Shown here piece after piece: positions 43,943-53,457 of a stretch of 64,000 bases of DNA. The position numbers and the translations under genes are program-made. Origin of the DNA: Niabella sp. (GTDB lineage Bacteria > Bacteroidota > Bacteroidia > Chitinophagales > Chitinophagaceae); contig JAGIAT010000001.1 of the NCBI GenBank assembly GCA_017744715.1, forward strand, positions 372,001-436,000, read 5' to 3'. The number at the start of each line of letters is the position of its first letter. Position 1 is the stretch's first letter. The notes under the pieces are model-generated. The model made no database searches. It had not been told where the DNA came from and worked only from the letters and a program-made list of their open reading frames with translations.

Positions 43943-44080
43943 GTTCCATGGTCATTTCGAGCGCAGTCGAGAAATCTTTACGTCTTCATTATCGTCAACG
44001 ACTAAATTTCAAACACTCTTGACGGAATGATTGCGTAGAGACCTCTCTGCTACGGTCGAGGTGACGATAATCTTTCTTGC
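43943..44080. repeat. Dispersed repeat copy 2
   Basis: The second copy of the 43701-43841 unit in the same orientation. First 33 bases nearly identical, centre diverged, end GTCGAGGTGACGATAATCTTTC identical. The 505-bp spacer 43655-44159 holds no credible gene. Confidence 0.8.
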
Positions 44081-44159
44081 TTGAGCGTAGTAATGTTGTC
44101 ATTGGCCGCGCAACAAAGCGGAGCCGAGTCATCCTGTTTAAAACTGGTTATTTATTTTA

Positions 44160-46793
44160 TTAAAGCAATGCTTTCACTGCTTCAATTACTTTATCCAGGT
44201 TGCCCGCTTCCTGTCCGCCCGCGGTAGCCAGCGTTTTTTGTCCGCCGCCGCCGCCTTTGATGAGGGGCGCTACCTGTTGTTTGATGATCTGTCCGGCATC
44301 CAGGCCTTTGGCCGCTACCACCGTGTCGGCAATGGCAATGGCTACGGAAGCCTTGCCCCCTATATTGGCACAGAGCACCACCACAAAATCGCGCAGGTGG
44401 TTTTTCAGATCAGCGCAGAGTTTCTTTAACGCATCCGGGTTGCTCACTTCTACAATATCACCAATGAAATTCACCTGGTTGATGATCTCATCTTTTTGCA
44501 GGAGACTGTTGCGGATACCCACCAGCTCTTTTGCTTCCAGTCGCTCCACTTTCTTTTCCAGTGCGGCTTTATCGGTGATTAATTTTTCAATTGCCTTTAA
44601 AGGATTGGCGGCTTTTAACAACTCGCCCACCTGTTTGTACTCGGCTACTTTTTCACTCAGGTAACGGAAGGCCGCGGGACCGGTCAATGCTTCGATCCGG
44701 CGTACACCTGCCGCCACGGCGGATTCAGAAGTGACCAGGAACAAGCCGATCATACCGGTTTGCGGCACATGGGTGCCCCCGCAAAGCTCTACAGAGAACT
44801 TCGGATCGATGGTTACTACCCGTACGGTATCGCCATATTTTTCGCCGAAAAGCGCCATGGCACCCAGTTTGAGGGCTTCATCCTTGGGCATTTCCTTAAT
44901 GACCACCGGGATGTTTGCGCGGATCTTCTCATTCACGATCATTTCCACCTGGCGGATCTCTTCATCGGTGATCTTGGCAAAATGCGATACATCAAAACGC
45001 AATACATCCGGCGAAACCAGCGAACCTTTCTGGTTTACGTGAGCGCCCAATACCTGTTTCAGTGCCGCATGCAGCAAGTGCGTGGCCGTATGATTATAGG
45101 TGGTATTTAACCGCTTTTCAAAATCGACAATGGCGGTGGTTGCCCCATCGATGGCTGCAGGCAATTTGTCGGTAAACTGGATGATCAGGTCATTTTCTTT
45201 TTTGGTATCGGTGACCGGGATTACTTCATCACCAAATTGCAGACTGCCCGTATCGCCCACCTGTCCGCCGCTTTCGGCGTAGAACGGTGTGGTTTCCAGT
45301 ACCAGCTGGTATTGTTCTTTATTCTTTGTTTTTACTTTACGGTATTTGGTCACCCGGGTAGGCACGTTAAGGTCATTATAGCCCACAAAAGTTACCGGAA
45401 CTTCTTCATGCACCAGCTGCCAGTCTTCCGTATCCACCGCTGTGGCAGCGCGGCTGCGGTTTTTCTGCTGCTGCATTTCCGATTCAAAACCGGCTTCATC
45501 AATGGCAATATTATTTTCTGAAGCAATCAGGCGTGTAAGATCGATCGGGAAACCGTAGGTATCATAGAGTTCAAAGGCATCCTTGCCCGATATGATTCCC
45601 GCAGATGGCGCGGATTTACCGCGGATAGGATCGATCAACTCATCCATGCGTTTCAGCCCTTTCTCCAGGGTACGCAGGAAGGAATCTTCCTCTTCTTTGA
45701 TCACCTTGGTCACAAACGCTTCCTGCTGTTTCAACTCGGGGAACACGTGTTCAAACTGGTTGGCGATAACGCTGACCAGCTGGTTCAGCAGGGGCTGTTT
45801 ATAATCCAGGTACGAATAATAATAACGCACGGCCCGGCGCAGGATCCGCCGGATCACATAACCGGCGCCCGTGCTGGCGGGTAATTGTCCGTCGGCAATG
45901 GTAAAGCTGATGGCCCGGATATGATCGGCAAGCACGCGGAAGGCAATGGCTTCCCGGCTATCGCTAAAATCATATTTTTTCCCGGTGATCGTTTCAATGG
46001 CTGCAATAGTACCGCTGAACACATCGGTATCGTAGTTGGAGGTTTTGTTTTGGAGTACCCGTACCAGGCGCTCAAAGCCCATACCGGTATCCACATGTTT
46101 GGCGGGCAGGGGCTGCAGGCTGCCGTCCTTCAGGCGGTTGAACTGGATGAATACATTGTTCCAGATTTCGATCACCTGGGGATGGTCGGCATTTACCAGG
46201 GTCTTTCCATCCACCTGCTGCCGCTCTTCATCCGGCCGGCAATCTACATGGATCTCGGAACAGGGGCCGCAGGGACCGGTATCGCCCATTTCCCAGAAAT
46301 TATCCTTTTTCTTTCCCCGGATGATGCGGTCTTCACTGATCCATTTTTTCCATTCTGTTGCTGCTTCCTCATCATAGGGCAGTCCCTCTTTTTCATCACC
46401 CTCAAAAACCGAAACATATAAACGGTCTTTCGGTATCTTCAATACTTCGGTCAGCAGTTCCCAGCTCCAGGCAATGGCCTCCGGCTTAAAGTAATCTCCA
46501 AAACTCCAGTTGCCCAGCATCTCAAACATGGTATGGTGGTAGGTATCCACCCCCACTTCTTCCAGGTCGTTGTGTTTGCCGCTTACACGAAGGCATTTTT
46601 GAGTATCCGCCACCCGCGGAAACGGGCTTTGTTTGTTGCCAAGGAAATAATCCTTAAACTGGTTCATCCCCGCATTGGTAAACATCAGGGTAGGATCATT
46701 CTTTACTACAATAGGAGCAGAGGGTACGATTTCATGCCCTTTACTTTTAAAAAAATCTAAAAAAGCCTGCCGGATCTCGGTACTGGTCATCAT
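44160..46793 (-). CDS. alaS: Alanyl-tRNA synthetase
   Basis: 877 residues from the ATG at 46793 (a second ATG follows at 46790); the longer frame to 46874 adds a region without alaS similarity. Class II catalytic core (about 1-420: FFKSKGHEIVPSAPIVV, FTNAGMNQFKDYFLG, MFEMLGNWSFGDYFK), editing domain with HTATHLLH and the distal CGGTHVPQTG (zinc ligands), and a C-terminal C-Ala domain ending in a Gly-rich GGGGGQKTLATAGG. It charges tRNA(Ala) and clears mischarged Ser/Gly. Confidence 0.97.
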   Translation of the reverse strand: MMTSTEIRQAFLDFFKSKGHEIVPSAPIVVKNDPTLMFTNAGMNQFKDYFLGNKQSPFPRVADTQKCLRVSGKHNDLEEVGVDTYHHTMFEMLGNWSFGDYFKPEAIAWSWELLTEVLKIPKDRLYVSVFEGDEKEGLPYDEEAATEWKKWISEDRIIRGKKKDNFWEMGDTGPCGPCSEIHVDCRPDEERQQVDGKTLVNADHPQVIEIWNNVFIQFNRLKDGSLQPLPAKHVDTGMGFERLVRVLQNKTSNYDTDVFSGTIAAIETITGKKYDFSDSREAIAFRVLADHIRAISFTIADGQLPASTGAGYVIRRILRRAVRYYYSYLDYKQPLLNQLVSVIANQFEHVFPELKQQEAFVTKVIKEEEDSFLRTLEKGLKRMDELIDPIRGKSAPSAGIISGKDAFELYDTYGFPIDLTRLIASENNIAIDEAGFESEMQQQKNRSRAATAVDTEDWQLVHEEVPVTFVGYNDLNVPTRVTKYRKVKTKNKEQYQLVLETTPFYAESGGQVGDTGSLQFGDEVIPVTDTKKENDLIIQFTDKLPAAIDGATTAIVDFEKRLNTTYNHTATHLLHAALKQVLGAHVNQKGSLVSPDVLRFDVSHFAKITDEEIRQVEMIVNEKIRANIPVVIKEMPKDEALKLGAMALFGEKYGDTVRVVTIDPKFSVELCGGTHVPQTGMIGLFLVTSESAVAAGVRRIEALTGPAAFRYLSEKVAEYKQVGELLKAANPLKAIEKLITDKAALEKKVERLEAKELVGIRNSLLQKDEIINQVNFIGDIVEVSNPDALKKLCADLKNHLRDFVVVLCANIGGKASVAIAIADTVVAAKGLDAGQIIKQQVAPLIKGGGGGQKTLATAGGQEAGNLDKVIEAVKALL

Positions 46794-46973
46794 ATAAAAT
46801 TCACCGTAATTAAGGCGGTGGGCTGCAAATTTAGTTGAAATCGGCTGAAGGAGGCCACTGAAGCGCAGAAACACAGATGGTTTACAGGAAAACGATAGGG
46901 CTGTTGAAGCCCGCCCCCATCTTAAACGGTCCTTCCGGTTCTCGTCCTATAAGGGGTACTAAAAATTCAAATA

Positions 46974-47047
46974 ATTCAGTGTTTCAGTGCCTCAGGGGCT
47001 TTTTCCCAACAGGGGAGCCAAATGGATTCAGTGCTTCAGTGTCTCAG
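46974..47047. repeat. Pair of 22-bp direct repeats (ATTCAGTG...TCTCAG type)
   Basis: The two units at 46974-46995 and 47026-47047 differ at two positions and repeat the subunit TTCAGTG. Low-complexity spacer between alaS and the next lipoprotein gene; no gene there. Confidence 0.5.
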
Positions 47048-47057
47048 TGGCGTTCCC

Positions 47058-47960
47058 TTATTTCCGCTTTCCCTCAAACGGGTAAAACGACAATCCCAAC
47101 GATAACAGGAATTTCCTGGAGCGCAGATCCCGGTTTTCATAAACCGTGGGGGGAGCGTCTTCATTGGATTTTGAGGTGAGCGGGTTGGTAGCAAAATGCA
47201 TACCCACATCAAACTTCATCCAGGAAACATTTGGAAATCCCGCCTGGAACAGCAGGCTGGGCTCAAAGAACACTTTGTTTTTATTGGGCAGGGTATTGTA
47301 CCCTACACGGGCCTGTTCATCATCCGTATAATTGGTGCTGATATTGCTGGTGGTCATCAGTGAAAACTGCGGCGCAACCGACATGCGGGCATTGTCGGAG
47401 AAAAAGAAATTAAAGGAAGGGGTGATATGGTATTTCACAAAGTTGTAGTCGTAATACCGGTTGCGTTCCGTGGGGCTGCCCTTATCGGTAGATTTGGAGG
47501 AACCAAAACCCGCACCGAAGATCCCGTTAAAATAAACCTTATGCGATGCGCCCATGGCGGTATAAAAACCGGCACCTACGTCGATCATGGAGCGGGTATA
47601 GTTGATTTTGCTGGATTTGTTCACATCTAAAAGATCATCATCATTGAAACGGTCCTTTTCAAAGCGGCGCATACCGGCCACCTGGATCATAAAATGATCG
47701 GTAACGGCAACGGCGGCCTGTACATCAAAACCAAGATTTTTATCCATATTATCTTTACTGCTGCTGTCAAGATCCATATCGCTGAAAAGATCATTGGGGT
47801 TGGCAGCAAAGGCCCCGCTCAGTTTAAAATCGCCCTGATGACGAAAGAAAGAGGCATTGTAAACAGCGGGGTTATGAATATACCGGGGATTGGTACTGCT
47901 ACAGGAGGCCAGGAAAAAGAGTGCCAGTATGGCTGCAATCGGATAAAAAGGTTTGCGCAT
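47058..47960 (-). CDS. Outer membrane lipoprotein with beta-barrel-like body
   Basis: 300 residues. Lipobox FFLASC (Cys20). The mature part alternates hydrophobic and polar residues in strand-like runs (FDVQAAVAVTDHFMIQVAGM, VYFNGIFGAGFG, HITPSFNFFFSDNARMSVAPQFSLM) and ends RKFLLSLGLSFYPFEG. This resembles the lipid-anchored small beta-barrel proteins of Bacteroidota. Function unknown; a single gene divergent from mgsA. Confidence 0.78.
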   Translation of the reverse strand: MRKPFYPIAAILALFFLASCSSTNPRYIHNPAVYNASFFRHQGDFKLSGAFAANPNDLFSDMDLDSSSKDNMDKNLGFDVQAAVAVTDHFMIQVAGMRRFEKDRFNDDDLLDVNKSSKINYTRSMIDVGAGFYTAMGASHKVYFNGIFGAGFGSSKSTDKGSPTERNRYYDYNFVKYHITPSFNFFFSDNARMSVAPQFSLMTTSNISTNYTDDEQARVGYNTLPNKNKVFFEPSLLFQAGFPNVSWMKFDVGMHFATNPLTSKSNEDAPPTVYENRDLRSRKFLLSLGLSFYPFEGKRK

Positions 47961-48062
47961 GGTTTACATTTTATGGGGCTAAAATTATGGGTTTTTAAGC
48001 AATCGGGGGTTTAGCGGGCGAAATGGAAGGTTTATCTATCTTTAGATCCTTAAAATACAACA

Positions 48063-48530
48063 ATGGAACGGATACTGGGAGCCCGGAAAAGGATCGCGTT
48101 AGTAGCGCATGATCATAAAAAAGATGAATTACTGCATTGGGCAATAACCAATAAAGAAAAGCTGGCGGCACATACCTTATTTGCTACCGGAACCACGGGT
48201 ACGATCCTGGAGCAGGCCCTGCAATTGCCCATTCAAAAATTATTAAGCGGTCCGCTGGGTGGTGATCAGCAGATCGGGGCCATGATCGCTGAAGCAAAAC
48301 TGGACATCCTCATCTTTTTCTGGGATCCCATGGAAGCGCAGCCCCACGACCCGGATGTAAAAGCCCTGCTGCGGCTGTCGGCTACCTACAACCTGCCCGT
48401 GGCCTGCAATGCCGCCACCGCCGATTTTATGTTTGCCGCCGCTTTTATGACCGAGGAATATAAAGCCGTGCAAACGGATTATTCCACGTATCTGAAGCGG
48501 AAGTTGCCGGAGGTGGATAGTAGTTTATAG
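48063..48530 (+). CDS. mgsA: Methylglyoxal synthase
   Basis: 155 residues. It converts dihydroxyacetone phosphate to methylglyoxal and phosphate. All catalytic residues match the E. coli enzyme with an offset of three: Asp68 (GPLGGDQQIG), Asp88 (FFWDPM), His95 and Asp98 (PHDPD). HDHKKDELL near residue 16 and the ACNAATADFM phosphate-binding end are also present. Monocistronic. Confidence 0.96.
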   Translation: MERILGARKRIALVAHDHKKDELLHWAITNKEKLAAHTLFATGTTGTILEQALQLPIQKLLSGPLGGDQQIGAMIAEAKLDILIFFWDPMEAQPHDPDVKALLRLSATYNLPVACNAATADFMFAAAFMTEEYKAVQTDYSTYLKRKLPEVDSSL

Positions 48531-48547
48531 TTAATGTAAAGCCTATC

Positions 48548-48602
48548 GGGGGACAGGGCGACTGGTGGGACTTTCATTGTCGTCCAAGTCTCCCCGTCCC
48601 CC
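48548..48602. repeat. GGGGGAC-type hairpin repeat, copy A
   Basis: The left arm GGGGGACAGGGCGACTGG pairs with the right arm CCAAGTCTCCCCGTCCCCC with few mismatches; the loop is about 18 nt. Same family as 50913-50997 and 51943-52006. Confidence 0.75.
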
Positions 48603-48744
48603 GAAGATTACGATGCACGCAGCGTAGCATCAACTACCAAAAAAATGCTTTTTGCCTCAGGCATTTTAAAAAGCTTTATTTTTTTAACTTGTGCCGGTAA
48701 AGAGCGCAAATCTCGAATCTTAAGTCTCAAATCTCAATTTCTCA

Positions 48745-50784
48745 ATGCCTTTCAACCTACATACTCCCTTTCCCCCCGCCGGCGATCAACCGGAAGCCAT
48801 CCGCCAGTTAACGGAGGGCCTCCTGGCAGGGGAACGATATCAGACCTTACTGGGCGTTACCGGTAGTGGTAAAACCTATACCATGGCCAATGTGATCCAG
48901 AATGTACAGCGGCCCACGCTCATCATCACCCATAACAAAACCCTGGTAGCCCAGTTGTACGGCGAGTTCCGGCAGTTCTTTCCCGATAATGCGGTAGAGT
49001 ATTTTGTATCGTATTACGATTATTACCAACCGGAAGCCTATATGCCGGTGAGTGATACTTACATTGAAAAGGACCTGGCCATTAACGAAGAACTGGATAA
49101 ACTGCGGCTGCGGGCCACTACCAGTCTGCTCAGCGGCCGCAGGGACATCATCGTGGTGGCATCTGTGAGTTGTATCTACGGTATGGGTAACCCCACCGAT
49201 TATGAGAACGGGATCATCCGGATCGACAAGGGGCAAACCCTTTCCCGCCAGGGATTTTTACATGCCCTGGTGAATTCATTATACACCCGCACCACGCTGG
49301 AATTTACCCGGGGAAGTTTCCGTGTGAAAGGCGATACGGTGGACATCAACCTGCCGTACCTCGACTTTGGTTACCGCGTGACCTTCTTTGGCGATGAAAT
49401 CGAACAGATCGAAAGCATCGATGTCAATACCGGTAAACGGATCGCCAGGATGGAGAATGCCGCCATCTTCCCGGCCAACCTGTATGTGGCACCCAAGGAC
49501 ATGATCAACCAGGTGCTGTTTGAGATACAGGACGAGATGAATGCCCAGGTGGAATATTTTAAACAACAAAATAAACTGATCGAAGCACAGCGCCTGAAGG
49601 AGCGCGTGGAATATGATGTGGAGATGATCCGGGAACTGGGGTATTGCAACGGGGTAGAGAACTATTCCCGTTTCTTTGACCGGCGAAACCCCGGTACCCG
49701 GCCGTTCTGTCTGCTGGATTATTTTCCAAAAGATTATATTACCATTATTGATGAAAGTCACCAGACCATGCCGCAGATCAGCGGGATGTATGGGGGCGAC
49801 CGCAGCCGCAAGCTGATCCTGGTCGATTATGGGTTCCGGCTTCCTTCCGCGATGGATAACCGTCCATTGAATTTTCATGAATTTGAGAACCTGCAAAACC
49901 AGATGGTGTTTGTTTCGGCCACGCCGGATAAATATGAACTGGAAAAAACCGGCGGTGTCATCGTGGAGCAGGTGGTGCGGCCCACAGGCCTGCTGGATCC
50001 GCCCATTGAAGTGCGTCCCAGCATCAACCAGATCGATGACCTGCTGGACGAAATCGATAAGACGGTAAAGAAAGGCGATCGCGTATTGGTAACCACCCTT
50101 ACCAAGCGCATGGCGGAGGAGATGGATAAATACCTGCACCGCATCAACATTAAATCCAAGTACATTCACAGCGAGGTGGACACCCTGGACCGCGTGGAGA
50201 TCCTGCGCCAGCTGCGCCTGGGCGAAATTGATGTACTGGTGGGGGTAAACTTGCTGAGGGAGGGACTGGATCTTCCGGAAGTGAGCCTGGTGGCCATACT
50301 GGATGCGGATAAGGAAGGGTTTTTAAGAAATGAAAAATCACTGACCCAGACGGCAGGCCGCGCCGCGCGGAACGTGGATGGCCGCGTGATCTTTTATGCC
50401 GATGTAATGACCGGCAGCATGCAGCGCACGATCGATGAAACGATGCGGAGACGGGAAAAGCAGATCGCTTATAATATTGAGCACAATATCACGCCCCGCA
50501 CGGTAAAAAAATCAAAGGAGCAGGTGTTCAAACAAACTTCTGTACTGGACATTAAAGGCTTTGATGAAAAAGATAAATACGCCATCAGCTTCGACCAGGA
50601 TATGATCACTGTGGCGGCGGAGGATCCGGCAGAGTACAAGACCATCCCGCAAATGGAAAAGGCCGTGGCTAAGGTGAAGAAAGAAATGGAGAAGGCTGCC
50701 AAAGACCTCGACTTTATGGAAGCGGCACGGCTAAGGGATGAGATGTTCAAAATGCAAAAAGAACTGGAAGAGATGAAGCGGTAG
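48745..50784 (+). CDS. uvrB: Excinuclease ABC subunit B
   Basis: 679 residues. Walker A GVTGSGKT (37-44), the beta-hairpin region FVSYYDYYQPEAYMPVSDTY that inserts between DNA strands, the DESH box IIDESHQTMPQ, helicase motifs V-VI (LLREGLDLPEVSL, QTAGRAARN), and a C-terminal UVR coiled coil (DFMEAARLRDEMFKMQKELEEM region) that binds UvrC. It acts with UvrA and UvrC in nucleotide excision repair. Confidence 0.98.
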   Translation: MPFNLHTPFPPAGDQPEAIRQLTEGLLAGERYQTLLGVTGSGKTYTMANVIQNVQRPTLIITHNKTLVAQLYGEFRQFFPDNAVEYFVSYYDYYQPEAYMPVSDTYIEKDLAINEELDKLRLRATTSLLSGRRDIIVVASVSCIYGMGNPTDYENGIIRIDKGQTLSRQGFLHALVNSLYTRTTLEFTRGSFRVKGDTVDINLPYLDFGYRVTFFGDEIEQIESIDVNTGKRIARMENAAIFPANLYVAPKDMINQVLFEIQDEMNAQVEYFKQQNKLIEAQRLKERVEYDVEMIRELGYCNGVENYSRFFDRRNPGTRPFCLLDYFPKDYITIIDESHQTMPQISGMYGGDRSRKLILVDYGFRLPSAMDNRPLNFHEFENLQNQMVFVSATPDKYELEKTGGVIVEQVVRPTGLLDPPIEVRPSINQIDDLLDEIDKTVKKGDRVLVTTLTKRMAEEMDKYLHRINIKSKYIHSEVDTLDRVEILRQLRLGEIDVLVGVNLLREGLDLPEVSLVAILDADKEGFLRNEKSLTQTAGRAARNVDGRVIFYADVMTGSMQRTIDETMRRREKQIAYNIEHNITPRTVKKSKEQVFKQTSVLDIKGFDEKDKYAISFDQDMITVAAEDPAEYKTIPQMEKAVAKVKKEMEKAAKDLDFMEAARLRDEMFKMQKELEEMKR

Positions 50785-50896
50785 AAGGTTTATACCTAGG
50801 AATAGCTATTATATTACAATGCCCTTTTTTATTAGCCCGGCTTCAGTGCTTGTGGCAGCTTCGTTGTGTCACTCACTTCAGCACCTCAATACAGGG

Positions 50897-51048
50897 CGGG
50901 CAGGTTATTTTCGGGGGACGGGGAGCCTGGTGAGAAAAGGTGTACCCCCCCAAAAAGCAGCCGTAATACCCATGTCTCCCAAGTCTCCCCGTCCCCTCAA
51001 TGAGAAAGAGTACCTTACTTTTATACGCCCTTGTCTAAGGAGGGCCGT
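50897..51048. repeat. GGGGGAC-type hairpin repeat, copy B with extended flank
   Basis: The hairpin arms GGGGGACGGGGAGCCTGG (from 50913) and AAGTCTCCCCGTCCCC (to 50997) are followed by a conserved tail, TCAATGAGAAAGAGTACCTT and on to GGAGGGC. Copy C at 51925-52055 shares the arms and tail. Copies B and C lie on either side of the four-helix-bundle gene in the same orientation. Confidence 0.8.
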
Positions 51049-51080
51049 CGGCCCGGCGGGTATTAACTCTTAATCTGGCG

Positions 51081-51189
51081 CTGGTCTCCTGACCAGTGCT
51101 TTACCGTTACTTATTTGCCGGGTGGAGTGACGGGTGTACACAGGCCGGGAGGCCTGCGCAAGTGGGGTCGCTTGGGCTCCGTAGGAGCC
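51081..51189. repeat. Cluster of three small palindromes in uvrB/four-helix spacer
   Basis: CTGGTC-TCCT-GACCAG at 51081-51096, CAGGCC-GGGA-GGCCTG at 51141-51156 and GGCTCC-GTA-GGAGCC at 51175-51189. The last has the same GTA-loop design as hairpins in the MITE-like element at 58516-58723. The spacer 50785-51278 has no gene apart from these. Confidence 0.65.
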
Positions 51190-51278
51190 GGTATTCCATC
51201 GGACATCGTGCTAATAAAATTAGCCTCCCATCGGAATTTCATTCCCTGAAATAATGTAACTTTAAGCAAACCATTTTT

Positions 51279-51857
51279 ATGGATGCTAACCAAGAACATT
51301 TGGAAGGTTTTATTCCTGCACATGGCGGCTATCGAAACCTGATCACTTTTCAGAAAGCTGAAATCATTTATGATGGAACGGTGCTTTTTTGCAATCGTTA
51401 CTTTGGCAAATATGACCGCACCAAAGAACAAATGATACAAGCGGCTCGCTCGGGAAAACAAAATATTGCAGAGGCAAGTATGGCGTCCGCTACTTCAAAA
51501 GAAACAGAAATAAAGTTAACCAATGTAGCCCGAGCTTCTTTAGAAGAATTATTGATAGATTATGAAGATTTTTTGCGCACAAATAAGCTAACGCAATGGG
51601 ATCGGAATCATCGTCTTTCTTTGCGCTTTGATGAGCTCAACAAAACGCCCAACGCCACTTATGATACGTTTAAAAAAGCCATCGAGCATGAAGATGCGGA
51701 AATTAGTGGTAATGTATTGCGAAGCCTGTGTAAGGTTAACATTTATTTGCTGGGGCAGCAATTAATATCATTGGAAAAGACATTTCTTAAAGAAGGCGGC
51801 TTGCGCGAACGAATGATGCACGCGCGATTGCAGTATAGGAATAAGAAACAACAATAA
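51279..51857 (+). CDS. Four-helix-bundle suffix-domain protein
   Basis: 192 residues. FIPAHGGYRNLITFQKAEIIYDGTV is the family prefix, then the four-helix-bundle core of the 23S rRNA intervening-sequence/Avd-like superfamily (MIQAARSGKQNIAEASMAS, TEIKLTNVARASLEELLIDY), and a C-terminal suffix helix (REAMHARLQYRN-like basic end). Function unknown; Avd relatives bind nucleic acid or reverse transcriptase in diversity-generating retroelements, but neither RT nor template repeats are nearby. It is bracketed by repeat copies B and C. Confidence 0.88.
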   Translation: MDANQEHLEGFIPAHGGYRNLITFQKAEIIYDGTVLFCNRYFGKYDRTKEQMIQAARSGKQNIAEASMASATSKETEIKLTNVARASLEELLIDYEDFLRTNKLTQWDRNHRLSLRFDELNKTPNATYDTFKKAIEHEDAEISGNVLRSLCKVNIYLLGQQLISLEKTFLKEGGLRERMMHARLQYRNKKQQ

Positions 51858-51924
51858 ACCTGGCTATACTACTTTAGTGAGATTTATTAATTTAAAAGAA
51901 TCTTCAGGTGCTAAATCCTTTGTA

Positions 51925-52055
51925 GTGGAGGTATGGTTATTTGGGGGACCTGGTGACTGGGGCGACGTAGCGCTATTCCAGGTCCCCCAAGTCTCTCTGT
52001 CCCCCCAATGAGCAGGAGCGCTTTACTTTGTGTACGCTCTTGTTTAATAGGAGGG
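51925..52055. repeat. GGGGGAC-type hairpin repeat, copy C
   Basis: The core at 51943-52006 has two nested stems: GGGGGACCTGG with CCAGGTCCCCC, and the family arm GTCTCTCTGTCCCCCC. The tail CAATGAGCAGGAGCGCTT to GGAGGGC is conserved with copy B. It ends exactly at the stop codon of the next, opposing gene. Confidence 0.75.
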
Positions 52056-52544
52056 CTATCTTAATGGAATCTTTTTATAACGATCGCTTGAAAAACCACC
52101 AAACAAAAGCAGCGAGTCGCCATTGCCCGTTAATGAAATGGGAAGAACGTACTTGTTTTTTTCAAGGCCCCCGGAATAAAAGTAGATCAACGAAGTTTGC
52201 CTGCCATTGGTCAGGGTATCCAAAATTCTATACGTTCCCGAATCCCTGGGAGCTTTTGCGGACGAGTCATAAGGAACAAGTTTATAATGAAAACTTTCAT
52301 CGAAGGTTAATGTTTTCTTGTACCAGGGGGTGCTTTCGGGAGTTAAAAAGAAAGGCGGATGATCAACCGAGCCCGAAATCCACTCCCAGTTGCCGGTCAC
52401 TTCTATTTTACTGTTATTGCCGCCCTTGTTTGACAGTGGTATCTCCGGTTGCTCCTTCTCGGGTGCCGGGGAAACTTTTTCCTTTTTAGAACAAGAGGTT
52501 GCGGAAAGCAGCACAAGTAAAACGGATAAATAGATTATTCTCAT
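52056..52544 (-). CDS. Small lipoprotein of unknown function
   Basis: 162 residues. Lipobox LSATSC (Cys18), followed by a charged Lys/Glu/Pro linker. The mature part begins KIEVTGNWEWISGSVDHPP and contains TLTFDESFHYKLV and SGTYRILDT. This matches the pattern of small beta-rich lipocalin-like lipoproteins in which a GxW motif opens the barrel. Function unknown. The stop codon touches the end of repeat copy C. Confidence 0.75.
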   Translation of the reverse strand: MRIIYLSVLLVLLSATSCSKKEKVSPAPEKEQPEIPLSNKGGNNSKIEVTGNWEWISGSVDHPPFFLTPESTPWYKKTLTFDESFHYKLVPYDSSAKAPRDSGTYRILDTLTNGRQTSLIYFYSGGLEKNKYVLPISLTGNGDSLLLFGGFSSDRYKKIPLR

Positions 52545-52818
52545 AACTGGTAGCTGTATATTTTAAAAGATGAGCAGGGTTGAGTCTTCAGGTTGCCACT
52601 TCAATACTCACAGTCGGTGCTGGGTATCTACGGCGTTTTTAAATAAAACTCTGTTCCAACCCCGTTAAAAAGGAACATTGTATCCTTTGTTGCAGCAAAC
52701 CGGACCATACAATGAAAGCTCCGGTCTGAAAGAACGAGACGGCTATATCCATTGGTGTTGTTCGGAATATCTTCAATGTAAAATCTTGCGTAATATCATA
52801 CCTGATAATTTTATACTT

Positions 52819-53457
52819 ATGGCCGCCCAAGCTATATTTTTCCCCGATGGACGACCGCATATTGTTAGACTTAATGAAGAAGTGTCAGCAGAAGTTAAAG
52901 TAAAGAAAGGAATAGATACATCTTCTCCGAATTTTTGGGCAAATATTGACGAAGTTGAACACGTCAAATTGAATGAAAAAGAGTTTTTAAATTGCGGACA
53001 TTCCACATTAATTCTATTTAAAGATGGATATCAGCTTTCTTTTGACTTTCAATATAACAAACAACTAAGCAATGAACATCTTGCCGTAACAGAAGAATTT
53101 TTAAAAGTAAGCAAGTATGCTTTGGAAGGCAACTTGGTATATGCCTTTTTAGACAACGCTTTCAGCACCATTGAACTATTAGCAAAAACAAATCTATTTC
53201 TTGAGACAAATAGAAGTGTACTTGGTACAACAAACCACAACACAATTAAGTCAGAATTCAATAAACGATTTAAAAACTCGCAAAACGATTTTGAAGCCGA
53301 AAGACGTGAGGCATTTAATAAACTTTCAAATATTAGAGCAAAGGCAAGGTATTTAGAAGGGCAAATTAATATTGACAAAACAGACTTGGCGTCTATATTT
53401 GAAATAATTGACAAAATGTTTTTGGAGTTAAGCAATAGGACAAAAATTAACCTGTAA
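52819..53457 (+). CDS. Unrecognised protein in AT-rich DNA
   Basis: 212 residues from the ATG at 52819; an upstream in-frame ATG at 52678 would add 47 residues of less protein-like composition. The first half is beta-rich (AIFFPDGRPHIVRLNEEV, HVKLNEKEFLNCGHSTLILFKDGYQLSFDF). The second half is helical and resembles a HEPN-type bundle (DNAFSTIELLAKTNLFLE, FNKLSNIRAKARYLEG), without a clear RxxxxH motif. Base composition is clearly more AT-rich than the neighbours, suggesting recent acquisition together with the XRE gene. No function assigned. Confidence 0.6.
   Translation: MAAQAIFFPDGRPHIVRLNEEVSAEVKVKKGIDTSSPNFWANIDEVEHVKLNEKEFLNCGHSTLILFKDGYQLSFDFQYNKQLSNEHLAVTEEFLKVSKYALEGNLVYAFLDNAFSTIELLAKTNLFLETNRSVLGTTNHNTIKSEFNKRFKNSQNDFEAERREAFNKLSNIRAKARYLEGQINIDKTDLASIFEIIDKMFLELSNRTKINL

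Noticed and set aside
43655..44159. CRISPR-like array suspected from repeated blocks
   Set aside because: Only two long imperfect copies, no regular short repeats or spacers and no cas genes.
49279..50169. Antisense open frame of 296 codons opposite uvrB
   Set aside because: Shadow of uvrB; composition is that of a reversed coding strand and there is no start context or domain.
51279..51857. Diversity-generating retroelement or retron suggested by an Avd-like four-helix protein
   Set aside because: No reverse transcriptase, no template/variable repeat pair and no variable target gene within the window.
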